21,046 bases of DNA from an uncultured Atopobiaceae bacterium (lineage in GTDB: Bacteria; Actinomycetota; Coriobacteriia; Coriobacteriales; Atopobiaceae), in assembly GCA_947303905.1 (NCBI GenBank), contig CAMYZR010000003.1, positions 1 through 21,046 of the forward strand, in the 5' to 3' direction. The first letter of the stretch is position 1. Each line of letters starts with the position of its first letter. Under the pieces are notes generated by a model. The model saw only the letters and a program-made list of their open reading frames with translations. It had not been told where the DNA came from and did no database searches. The translations under genes and the position numbers were made by a program. Shown piece after piece: positions 13,423 through 21,046 of this stretch.

Positions 13423-14373
13423 ATGGAGGTTAACGAGCTGACAAGTTGCAAGGTTGCGGTTCTTGCTGGAGGTTGGTCAGATGAGCGGGAAATCTCGCTC
13501 AGCTCGGGTCGTGCATGCAAAAAAGCCCTGCTAGATGCTGGTTTTGCACAGGTAGATCTCTTTGATGTCGCAGCTCCCGACTTTATATCAAAGCTGATCG
13601 AGGGCTCTTATGACGTGGCATTCCCGGCTATGCATGGCCATTACGGCGAGGATGGATGCATCCAGGGTCTTCTGGAGATTCTCCATGTGCCCTACACGTT
13701 CTCTGGTGTCTTGGCATCGGCCATGGGTACGGAGAAGGACGTCGCGATAACCATGTACAGGACCGTTGGGATTCCGACGCCCGAAGGTGTCACGTTGGCC
13801 CCCGGGTACGTTCCCGGTGAGGACGAGCTCGCACAGATCGTGGAGAGCCTCGGTCTGCCCCTGTTTGTGAAGCCTGCGGGCAACGGGTCGAGCTACGGCA
13901 TCACGCGCGTGACTGCCGCTGACCAGCTTGAGGAAGCAATCCATACCGCCGGGGCCAAGGGCGACACGGTGCTCGTGGAGCAGTGCATCACGGGAACCGA
14001 GATCACGGTGCCTGTTCTTGGAAACGAGGATCCCGAGGCGCTTCCGATCGTTGAGATTGTGACTGGCGCAGAGTTCTATGACCTTAAGGTCAAGTACGAG
14101 CCCGGCGAGCTGCACCATGTGATTCCCGCACGTCTCGACGCCGACGTCTATGCGCGAGCCCAGGAGCTCGCCGTTCGCGCTCACAAGGTGCTTGGTTGCC
14201 GCGGTGTGTCTCGTAGCGACTTCATCGTCACCGAGGAGGGTGTCCCCTACATCCTGGAGACCAACACCATCCCTGGCATGACGGAAACAAGCCTGCTGCC
14301 CGACAGCGCACGTCACGCGGGCATCGAGTTCCCCGAGCTTTGCCGTCGCATCGTGGAGCTGGCACTTAGGTAA
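13423..14373 (+). CDS. ddl: D-alanine--D-alanine ligase
   Basis: Ddl joins two D-alanines with ATP to make the terminal dipeptide of the peptidoglycan stem. The 316-residue ATP-grasp protein shows GGWSDEREISLSSG (16-29), HGHYGEDGCIQG (71-82), PAGNGSSYG (151-159) and the Mg-binding ETNTIPGMTETSLLP (279-293). Lys224-Tyr225 in DLKVKY match the omega-loop Lys-Tyr of E. coli DdlB; tyrosine there is associated with D-Ala rather than D-lactate as acceptor, so vancomycin-type D-Lac ligase activity is unlikely. The ATG at 13423 follows AAAGGAG. It may be co-transcribed with the helicase gene 57 bp downstream. Confidence 0.96.
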   Translation: MEVNELTSCKVAVLAGGWSDEREISLSSGRACKKALLDAGFAQVDLFDVAAPDFISKLIEGSYDVAFPAMHGHYGEDGCIQGLLEILHVPYTFSGVLASAMGTEKDVAITMYRTVGIPTPEGVTLAPGYVPGEDELAQIVESLGLPLFVKPAGNGSSYGITRVTAADQLEEAIHTAGAKGDTVLVEQCITGTEITVPVLGNEDPEALPIVEIVTGAEFYDLKVKYEPGELHHVIPARLDADVYARAQELAVRAHKVLGCRGVSRSDFIVTEEGVPYILETNTIPGMTETSLLPDSARHAGIEFPELCRRIVELALR

Positions 14374-14430
14374 CACCGCGGGCGACCTCCGTCGGGAGAT
14401 TCGCTACGAGGACAAGGAAACTGCAGGTAA

Positions 14431-17367
14431 ATGGCTCAAAACAATGCGCAGGAGCTGCTCGGGCGGCTCCTGCTTCCCACAACGCCAACTGATGTTCGCG
14501 CACAATACCTCACCTGCGCCGAACGGGCTCAAAAGACCGACTTCGGCCCGCTCGAGGAGGACATGGTCGTACTGGACACCGAGACAACGGGTCTCTCGTT
14601 CAAGGACTGCGAGCTTATCGAGATTGCGGCGGCGCGCATCAGTGGTAAGCAAATCGTCGACCGGTACCGTACCTTTGTGCAGCCCGCAAAGCCGATACCA
14701 GCGGAAATTCAGGAGCTGACGGGTATCCGTGCGATCGATGTGGCAGGAGCGCCCTTTGCCGAGGAAGCCGTGGCTGGTCTTGCTGACTTTGTCGGTGGGT
14801 CACCCGTGTTGGCACACAACGCGACGTTCGACCGTACGTTCATAGAGAAGGTGCCAGGTGGGCATGAGGTGAGCGATGTGTGGATCGACACGCTTTCGCT
14901 CTCGCGCATGGCACTGCCCCTCTTGTCTTCGCATCGTCTGTCGGACATGGCCGCTGTCTTTGGCTGTGACAGCGTGACCCATCGAGCCATGGACGACGTA
15001 GATGCGCTTTGCGGTATGTGGCCCATCATGCTGCAGGGCCTGCTTGACCTGCCAGATGGTTTGCTCGGGCTGCTTGCCAGCATGCATCCGGAAGTCGAGT
15101 GGCCCTTCAGGGTCATTCTCTCGTACCTTTCGACGATGGATGGCGGAGGCAGCTTCTCGCTCAAGGGCGTGCGTCACGACCTGATAGCCGGTGTGGATTG
15201 GCACACGCGTGCCGATGCCTCCGAGGTGGTCCCGCTCAGCTCTCCGTCTGTCGTGCAGATTAAGTCGGCGTTTGCCGACGGCGGTCTGGTATCGCGCATG
15301 TACGACGTCTACGAGCGCCGTCCCGAGCAGGAGGCTATGGCCCTCGAGGTGCGAGAGGCGCTTGCGAGTTCGACCCATCGGGCCATAGAGGCGGGCACCG
15401 GCGTTGGCAAATCCATGGCCTACCTTGTGCCCGCCATAGAGTTTGCCCAGCGTAATGGCATCACCGTGGGCATCGCCACAAAGACCAACGCCCTCACGGA
15501 CCAGCTGGTCGCCCATGAGCTCCCCGCTCTCAAGCGAGCTCTGCCTGATGGACTCACCTTTACCAGCCTCAAGGGCTACGAGCACTATCCGTGCCTCAAC
15601 CGCCTTCAGCGGGCGACGGTCAACGAGCTGCCCGCCTCGCAGGTTGGCGGCTATCGTTCCACCGAGTCGGTGGAGTCCGACATGCTCACTGCCATTGCGG
15701 TGACCTACGCATCGGTGTGTCAGACAGCCGAGGGCGACCTCGATACGCTGGGCATACGCTGGCGCTTTGTGCCTCGGGGCATGCTGACCACCTCGCCGTC
15801 CGAGTGCCAGCGCACGCGCTGTCCGTTCTTTCCCAACGAGTGCATGGTGCATGGCGCTCGTCGTCGTGCCGGGTGCTCGGACGTGGTGGTCACCAATCAC
15901 TCGCTCCTGCTGCGCAATGTCACGGCGGATGGCCGCATCTTGCCGCCCATCAGACATTGGATCGTGGACGAGGCCCATGGCTTCGAGTCTGAGGCACGAC
16001 GCCAGTGGGCGGTCGAGGTCACGGGCGAAGAGGTGCGCCAGGCGTTCGAGAAGCTCGGTGGCACCAAGACAGGCACCATCCATACCCTCTTTGGACAGAT
16101 AACGCAGAAGGAAGGCTCCACGCTGCCCGCCCGTCTGCTCACCAAGCTCGCCGCTTCGGCCTCTCGTGCGACCGTCTCAACGGTCGACGTCTTTGAGGCC
16201 TTGCACGAGCTCACGCAGGTCAGTGGCCCAAGTGGCGGCTATGAGACTCAGACGCTCTGGATTGATGATGGCGTGCGGAACACCCGCGAGTGGGCAGGCC
16301 TTTCCGAGGCCATGCTGCGCGCTATTGAGCGCCTCGACGAGGCTGCAAAGGATGCCAACGAGACTGTCGAGGCACTGGCTGACCTCTCCGCACAACTCGG
16401 AGGTGACCTCAAGGAGGCGTCGGGCTTCCTGACCGAGCTGCGCGATGCGCTCTCGCTGATCGAGGCTGGCGAGGATCACACCTACGTGTACTCGGCTCGT
16501 CTCTCGCGGCGCAGGCGCGACATGGCGACGGAGGCCCTGCTCGCGGAGAAGGTGGACGTGGGCACAGATCTCGCCCAACGTTGGCTGCCTGAGATGATGA
16601 GCGTGACCTTTACCTCGGCCACCATTGCTGTGGGCGAGTCCTTTGAGCACTTTGACCATGCTGTGGGTCTTGACCAGATCGAAAAGAGCAACCGAGGCAG
16701 TCTGAAGCTTGCCTCGAGCTTCGATTTCGACCGCAACATGAGTGTCTTGGTGTGTCGCGACATGCCAGCGCCTGGCACACGTGCCTATCTGTCGGCACTA
16801 GTCGACCTGCTCTATGACGTGCATCGCGCCATGGGAGGCTCGGTGCTCACGCTCTTCACCAATCGCCGCGAGATGGAACAGGTACATGGCGAGCTGGCAC
16901 CGCGACTCTCGGCCATTGGACTTGAGGTTGACTGCCAGGAGCGTGGATCGTCGCCGCGTCGCTTGCGCGAGAAATTCATGGCGGACGAGAGTCGCTCGTT
17001 GATGGCGCTCAAGTCGTTCTGGGAGGGTTTCGACGCGGCTGGTGACACGCTGCGTTGCGTGGTCATTCCCAAACTGCCCTTTGCCAACCCCAATGACCCC
17101 TTGGTGCGGGAGCGTGACCTGCGAGAAGATCGCTCGTGGTGGCGCTACTCGCTGCCAGAGGCCGTGTTGTCGGTCAAACAGGCGGCGGGACGTCTCATCC
17201 GTACGGGCACCGATGCCGGAATCGTGGTCTTTGCCGACTCTCGCGTGGCCACCAAGCGCTATGGCCAGCAGTTCGTGCGCTCCATGCCAAGCAGTACGTG
17301 CATGCAGCTCGACTGCCAGAACGTGGGCAGATATATAGACATGTGGCGCGCATCGCGAAAGCGCTAA
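14431..17367 (+). CDS. dinG: DinG-type Fe-S helicase with N-terminal DEDDh exonuclease domain
   Basis: The 978-residue protein joins a 3'-5' exonuclease domain to an XPD/DinG superfamily 2 helicase, and is a candidate for DNA-repair or replication-fork structure processing. The exonuclease part (about 45-200) has LDTETTGL (47-54, first two acidic ligands), HNATFDR (about 129) and HRAMDDVDAL. The helicase part has Walker A EAGTGVGKS (about 320), VDEAH (512-516) and motif VI QAAGRLIR (about 916-923). Four cysteines, C388, C459, C464 and C471 (YPCLN, CQRTRCPFFPNEC), could hold a 4Fe-4S cluster as in DinG. Start ATG 14431 has only a weak upstream AGG. It converges on the WYL regulator gene at a shared hairpin. 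This fused form is common in Firmicutes; symbol by similarity. Confidence 0.93.
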   Translation: MAQNNAQELLGRLLLPTTPTDVRAQYLTCAERAQKTDFGPLEEDMVVLDTETTGLSFKDCELIEIAAARISGKQIVDRYRTFVQPAKPIPAEIQELTGIRAIDVAGAPFAEEAVAGLADFVGGSPVLAHNATFDRTFIEKVPGGHEVSDVWIDTLSLSRMALPLLSSHRLSDMAAVFGCDSVTHRAMDDVDALCGMWPIMLQGLLDLPDGLLGLLASMHPEVEWPFRVILSYLSTMDGGGSFSLKGVRHDLIAGVDWHTRADASEVVPLSSPSVVQIKSAFADGGLVSRMYDVYERRPEQEAMALEVREALASSTHRAIEAGTGVGKSMAYLVPAIEFAQRNGITVGIATKTNALTDQLVAHELPALKRALPDGLTFTSLKGYEHYPCLNRLQRATVNELPASQVGGYRSTESVESDMLTAIAVTYASVCQTAEGDLDTLGIRWRFVPRGMLTTSPSECQRTRCPFFPNECMVHGARRRAGCSDVVVTNHSLLLRNVTADGRILPPIRHWIVDEAHGFESEARRQWAVEVTGEEVRQAFEKLGGTKTGTIHTLFGQITQKEGSTLPARLLTKLAASASRATVSTVDVFEALHELTQVSGPSGGYETQTLWIDDGVRNTREWAGLSEAMLRAIERLDEAAKDANETVEALADLSAQLGGDLKEASGFLTELRDALSLIEAGEDHTYVYSARLSRRRRDMATEALLAEKVDVGTDLAQRWLPEMMSVTFTSATIAVGESFEHFDHAVGLDQIEKSNRGSLKLASSFDFDRNMSVLVCRDMPAPGTRAYLSALVDLLYDVHRAMGGSVLTLFTNRREMEQVHGELAPRLSAIGLEVDCQERGSSPRRLREKFMADESRSLMALKSFWEGFDAAGDTLRCVVIPKLPFANPNDPLVRERDLREDRSWWRYSLPEAVLSVKQAAGRLIRTGTDAGIVVFADSRVATKRYGQQFVRSMPSSTCMQLDCQNVGRYIDMWRASRKR

Positions 17368-17394
17368 GCCTCGCGCATACATCTGATGAGAGAA

Positions 17395-17433
17395 AGCCCT
17401 GGTACATGCTGGTATGCCAGATGTACCAGGGCT
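17395..17433. terminator. Shared bidirectional hairpin terminator between dinG and WYL regulator
   Basis: AGCCCTGGTACAT (17395-17407) pairs perfectly with ATGTACCAGGGCT (17421-17433), and an inner CTGG-TATG-CCAG (17409-17420) extends the stem beyond one bulged G. It lies 28 bp after dinG and just beyond the end of the minus-strand gene. On the minus strand TTTCTCTC follows, on the plus strand there is little T-tract, so it should serve the WYL gene best. Confidence 0.85.
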
Positions 17434-17436
17434 GTG

Positions 17437-19392
17437 TTATGCCAGCTCTGCGGCTATTGCGCGAATCTGGTCGGCAAGCTGCCTGTCGCCCGTGCGCACG
17501 GTGCCAGCGCATGCGACAAGGTGACGCGCCAGCCATGTCCCCGCAAACTGCGGCATGCGTGTGACCACGCTCGTGTCGTCAGCACTGAGGATCTCAAGGC
17601 CTTCCCAGTGAAAAAGGTCGAGGTAGCTACGGTCGTCAAAACGGACCGTGACCAGCTTGCGGTCTTTCTCTTCCGGCTGCTCTGGCGTGGTGATGGCAGG
17701 TGCCTCGATGAGAGACACATCCCGCATCCGATCGATGCGGAACACCCTGTGGTCACTGCGTATCAGGTCAAAGGCATCCAAGTACCAGCTGTCATCGCTT
17801 CGACGTACCAGCTGCGGCACCACGCGACGATGGCTCACTGCCCCGCCGCTCACCGGGCGATAGGAAAAGGCCAGGCCCTTGCCCTCGACGATGGCCTTAG
17901 AGCAGGTGACGAGGGTGGAGTTGTCCTCGGCGGAGCTCGGCTCCTCGAGCGTGCGAGCGATGTCGTCAGCTGAGAAGGACGGCGAGGCGTACGAGCGCAC
18001 GAGCGTTTGGGCAAGGGGATCACTCTCGGGAACGCCCAGCTCACTGAGGGCGGCAGACAAGGCTATGGTCTCCGAGCGCGTGAGGCGCACGCGTCGGGCG
18101 CTCATCCCCGCGCCTTCCATGAGGGCAACCTCGTCGTCATCGTCGCTGAGAATCACCGGAAGATAGTCAATCGACTCCCCACTGCCCATGGACACCAGCA
18201 TGATCAGGTGCCGCGCGTAGTCAAACTCCACTCCGAGCGTCTGCGCAATGTGCTCGGCCGTGATCACGTCACCCTCGCGCGTGAGGCTGCTCGCCAACGC
18301 CACAAGCTGTCGCGCCACGGCTACGCTGCCCGTACGACCAGCCCTTGACCTGCTCAGACGTTGAGCAGGAACCTCAGATGGAATGGGAAGGTCAGCGTCA
18401 AAGGCATCGGTGCGTGCGCTCGCCTGCACAATCTCCGTGCAGGTGCGAGCCAGCTCGTCATCATGTGCGGGCATGAGGCCCACGCCAACCGACCATGCGG
18501 CCACAGCCTGCAAGCTGCTGTAGGGAACCTCCCAAATGACTTGCGAATCGATGTTGAGGAGCTCGCCATGAGTGGCTATCGCACGTGTCGCCTCACGACC
18601 CTCGTTACCCGTCACCTTGAAGTGAGCAAGGGCGATCGGATCGCCGATCTGGAAGGGTAGGCGCTCAAAGTCCGTTACCGAGAAGTCGAGGGGAATCTGA
18701 TAGGAGATGGAGGCAACCTCTCGCGCCTTGGAGAAGCGGTCAAGGCGATAGGTGCGCAGGGAGTCCGGCACCACGCTGCCGTCCTTCTCGATGCGACTGG
18801 CTACAAAGTAGGTCCTGTCACGAAGGCCAAACGTCCCCATGATGCCCAGAGTGCGCTGGCTCTCGTGACCATGTGCGTCGGTGTACGAGACCACGGCGGC
18901 ATGCCGCGCGCTCATGCATCCCACCAGCGTGGAGAGAATCTTGTGCTCGGTCGGCGTGGTGGCGTCGCTATGGGGCAGAGTCGTGCCGCGATACATCTGC
19001 GAGATCTTGGCCAGCGCCATGCGCAGCTCGTCTCGATAGGCAAACGACTGGTCAAAGGCCATGTCATGGCACAGCACGTACAGCATGCGCGCATCGTCTT
19101 GCGTCAGGCCCTCACCCTGAACGTAGGAGGTGAGCTCATCGACCTGCCAAAGCGTGTCGCCGTCGATCTGACCAGCCTCCCGAACCTGGATGCCAAAGGT
19201 AGCCAGAAGTTCGCGATCGCGCAGGTACTGGCGGTTGAATGATTCGATATCGAGCTCGGGGTAGAGGTCGGTCCTGATGGTCGACGAGGCGACGGGTCTA
19301 CGCGAGCCAAAGAACTTCACGGCAAGCGTGAGAACACGGGTGGCACGCAGGTCATCCGCCGTTACCTTGAGATGTGGGTCAGTTCTGGCCAC
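17437..19392 (-). CDS. Tandem-WYL transcriptional regulator (PafB-PafC-like fusion)
   Basis: This 651-residue protein has two similar halves, each with a DNA-binding-like part followed by a WYL domain. The first half has a basic N-terminus, a helical region (about 15-110) and a WYL-like core (about 162-226; RTYFVASR then RTYRLDRF). The second half has a helical region (357-410, with ITAEHIAQTLGVEFDYARHL) and a WYL domain (about 500-560) with a literal WYL (536-538) and RVFRIDRM (549-556). This is how PafB and PafC, the mycobacterial DNA-damage regulator subunits, look when fused. No pup/proteasome gene is nearby. The GTG at 19392 has GGAGG 4 bp upstream; the frame runs 75 codons further upstream but without support. 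What signal it senses is unknown. Confidence 0.85.
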   Translation of the reverse strand: MARTDPHLKVTADDLRATRVLTLAVKFFGSRRPVASSTIRTDLYPELDIESFNRQYLRDRELLATFGIQVREAGQIDGDTLWQVDELTSYVQGEGLTQDDARMLYVLCHDMAFDQSFAYRDELRMALAKISQMYRGTTLPHSDATTPTEHKILSTLVGCMSARHAAVVSYTDAHGHESQRTLGIMGTFGLRDRTYFVASRIEKDGSVVPDSLRTYRLDRFSKAREVASISYQIPLDFSVTDFERLPFQIGDPIALAHFKVTGNEGREATRAIATHGELLNIDSQVIWEVPYSSLQAVAAWSVGVGLMPAHDDELARTCTEIVQASARTDAFDADLPIPSEVPAQRLSRSRAGRTGSVAVARQLVALASSLTREGDVITAEHIAQTLGVEFDYARHLIMLVSMGSGESIDYLPVILSDDDDEVALMEGAGMSARRVRLTRSETIALSAALSELGVPESDPLAQTLVRSYASPSFSADDIARTLEEPSSAEDNSTLVTCSKAIVEGKGLAFSYRPVSGGAVSHRRVVPQLVRRSDDSWYLDAFDLIRSDHRVFRIDRMRDVSLIEAPAITTPEQPEEKDRKLVTVRFDDRSYLDLFHWEGLEILSADDTSVVTRMPQFAGTWLARHLVACAGTVRTGDRQLADQIRAIAAELA

Positions 19393-19615
19393 GGGTCCTC
19401 CACGGTACGTACGTTCCAGTTTCGTAAAAGAATAATACGGAATGCCGGTCAAACCAAATACGAGCAAGCGGATATTGATTGGTCTGAAGGATGTGTAATT
19501 AAAACGGCACCTGAAAGGGATTGTCCTGAGGTACTTGGTGGTATCAGGCCGCTGTCGGCGTATACTTGAGGAACGAATGCTCAAACACACGCAACCGCTA
19601 GGCGAGGTACGCAAC
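19393..19615. other. Divergent intergenic region between WYL regulator and M28 peptidase
   Basis: This 223-bp AT-rich stretch must hold promoters for both divergent genes. On the plus strand a TATACT -10-like hexamer (19561-19566) is visible, but no good -35 is at the proper distance (TTGGTG is 20 bp upstream). No clear pair was found on the minus strand. I see no convincing operator. Confidence 0.4.
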
Positions 19616-21046
19616 ATGGCGACTACGCGCGAATATACAGACTATCTTAACGACCAGGTAGACATCGCTCCGGTCAATAGCCAAGAGGAGCTGCAGGCAG
19701 CCGAGCTCATCGAGAGCCTGTTTGTCCAGCATGGTCTCGAGACGCAGGTGCAGGAGTTCGACTCGCCGTCGCTGGCTGGTCTCAGCTCGCGCATCTATCT
19801 GATTCTGCTGTTCATCGGCGTGCTACTCGCCGGGTTTATCGGTACCCCCGTCTCGCTAGTGGGCGTCGTGATGGTCGCTATTGCGTTTGTGCTTCTTGCA
19901 CTCGCCCATAACGGCAACGACGTGCTTTCGGCTATCGGTCCGCAGGCCCGCAGCCAGAACGTCATCGGCGTTCATCGTGCAGAGGGCCCCAACGTGATCA
20001 AGGGTGCCCGTCCCATCGTCATCATCGCTCACTACGACACCCCGCGCGAGAACTTCCTCAATCGGCGCGAACTGGCCAAGTGGCAGCCGCTCATCAAGCG
20101 ACTGAGCTGGCCGATCTCCATTGTGGTTCTCGTGCTTACGCTGCTCCAGCTGATTCCGTTCATCCCGGTGGTTGTCAGGCATGCATTCTGGGTGCTGGGT
20201 GTGCTGATCGCACTTCCGCTGCTGCCTTTGGGAGCTGCATCTATATATGAGCGCTTTGCGGCTTGCACGACGGGCGCAAACGACAACAAGGCATCCGTCG
20301 CAGCCATGCTCGGCGTGCTTGACATGGTTCGTCCCGGACCGGACGACGCAAAGACCTGGGCGGCAAACCATCCGAAGGGCGTGCGTCGCGAGTTTAAGGT
20401 CGACGAGGACGAACAAGATATATATGAAGAGTATCTCGACGACGAGTACGCGGACGAGGACTACGAAGACGAAGAGGAGTTCGAGCAGCCGGCTGGCGTC
20501 GTTGCAACCACCGAGCCTGCCGACGAAGACTATGCGGCTGAGAACGTCCGCGAGCCGGAGGAAGACTACGCGCCCGAGGAGGAGTACGAAGACTCCGAGG
20601 ATGAGTATGGGTATGAGGACGAGGGCGAGCTGATCGACGAGTATGGTCTGCGCTCGCCTTCCACCGTGCGCCGTGGTGCCGAGCTTCTCGCAAGCATGCA
20701 GGTGCTGCCCGAGGACTGCGAGATCGTGTACGAGGGCCTCATTCCGCGCGAAGAGGCCATCGACCGCATCGAGGCGGCCAATGCTGCGGCGGCTGGACCT
20801 TCCGGCATGGAGCGTTTGCGTGAGGCTGCAGGCGGGATCGGCGAGAATGTCGGCGGTGGCCTGAGCAAGGCTCGGGAATTCCTTGCGAAGGTCTTCGAGG
20901 CGATTCGCGACTTCTTTGTCTCCCTGAAGGACCGCTTTGCACGTGAGAGGGAGGTCCCCGAGATCGAGCGCGGCGAGTCTGACATCCCGAGCGTCACCCG
21001 TACGGCTATGACGGCTGACGTCGAGGAGGATGCAGAGTACGCTGGC
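19616..21046 (+). CDS. Membrane-embedded M28-family-like metallopeptidase (3' end cut by window edge)
   Basis: The frame stays open to the window end: 477 residues are visible. The M28 zinc-aminopeptidase fingerprints are HYD (139-141, first zinc ligand) and GANDNKAS (220-227, bridging Asp). The remaining ligands would lie downstream. Unusually, two hydrophobic hairpins flank and split this core: about 60-97 (two segments) before HYD and about 166-208 (two segments) between HYD and GANDN. A tract at about 262-341 is extremely acidic with regular Tyr (EEYLDDEYADEDYEDEEE), then come amphipathic helices. The ATG at 19616 has GAGG 8 bp upstream. An in-frame ATG at 19577 with GAGG 5 bp upstream is a real alternative, but it lies next to the TATACT hexamer. 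Substrate and membrane topology cannot be decided. Confidence 0.8.
   Translation, partial: MATTREYTDYLNDQVDIAPVNSQEELQAAELIESLFVQHGLETQVQEFDSPSLAGLSSRIYLILLFIGVLLAGFIGTPVSLVGVVMVAIAFVLLALAHNGNDVLSAIGPQARSQNVIGVHRAEGPNVIKGARPIVIIAHYDTPRENFLNRRELAKWQPLIKRLSWPISIVVLVLTLLQLIPFIPVVVRHAFWVLGVLIALPLLPLGAASIYERFAACTTGANDNKASVAAMLGVLDMVRPGPDDAKTWAANHPKGVRREFKVDEDEQDIYEEYLDDEYADEDYEDEEEFEQPAGVVATTEPADEDYAAENVREPEEDYAPEEEYEDSEDEYGYEDEGELIDEYGLRSPSTVRRGAELLASMQVLPEDCEIVYEGLIPREEAIDRIEAANAAAAGPSGMERLREAAGGIGENVGGGLSKAREFLAKVFEAIRDFFVSLKDRFAREREVPEIERGESDIPSVTRTAMTADVEEDAEYAG

Noticed and set aside
14789..14797. TTGTCGGTG, resembling the -35-like half of the mycobacterial PafBC (RecA-NDp) promoter
   Set aside because: It lies inside the dinG coding region and no suitable downstream TAnnnT element is at the expected spacing.
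14800..16083. 427-codon minus-strand frame opposite dinG
   Set aside because: It is antisense to well-supported helicase and exonuclease motifs, and its composition is that of a reverse-complement shadow.
19393..19617. 75-codon upstream extension of the WYL regulator
   Set aside because: It covers the AT-rich divergent promoter region and has no family similarity; a GGAGG site directly supports the GTG at 19392.

Overview
This window looks like the replication-origin region of an actinobacterial chromosome. Gene order, protein style and the mid-to-high GC of most genes point to class Coriobacteriia (Atopobium/Olsenella-like); this assignment is an inference and no search was run. Two transcription blocks point away from a divergence point at about 6220-6561.

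Left block (minus strand): a GHKL ATPase fused to a winged-helix domain, then dnaA, dnaN, recF, a DciA-like (DUF721) gene and the start of gyrB. This is the classical initiator/clamp/gyrase cluster, with recF, dciA and dnaN packed with overlaps or 4-bp gaps. Right block (plus strand): rpmH, rnpA, yidD, yidC, jag, a strong terminator, rsmG, a noncoding stretch packed with parS sites, parA, parB and a small membrane-protein gene. mnmE and mnmG, which often sit between jag and rsmG, are absent here.

The origin signals fall in three places: the dnaA-dnaN gap, the dnaA promoter, and the gap between the GHKL gene and rpmH. All carry a non-classical DnaA-box-like 9-mer close to TTTTCAACA or TTATCAACA. 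The dnaA gene itself has a changed box-recognition signature (GGRTHATV instead of GGRDHTTV). The GHKL/rpmH gap also holds a 40-bp nested, perfectly centred dyad just upstream of the GHKL start.

Eight perfect copies of GTTTCACGTGAAAC lie within 765 bp, beginning inside the end of rsmG and ending just before parA. This is the ParB-binding centromere that loads the parABS/SMC segregation machinery.

Beyond parB the window becomes general housekeeping: rlmN (minus), then ddl and a DinG-type helicase with an N-terminal DEDDh exonuclease domain (plus). These meet a convergent tandem-WYL regulator (PafB-PafC-like fusion, minus) across a shared hairpin terminator. Divergent from it is a membrane-embedded M28-type peptidase gene with a very acidic insert, cut by the window end. 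No rRNA, tRNA, CRISPR array, insertion sequence or prophage was seen.
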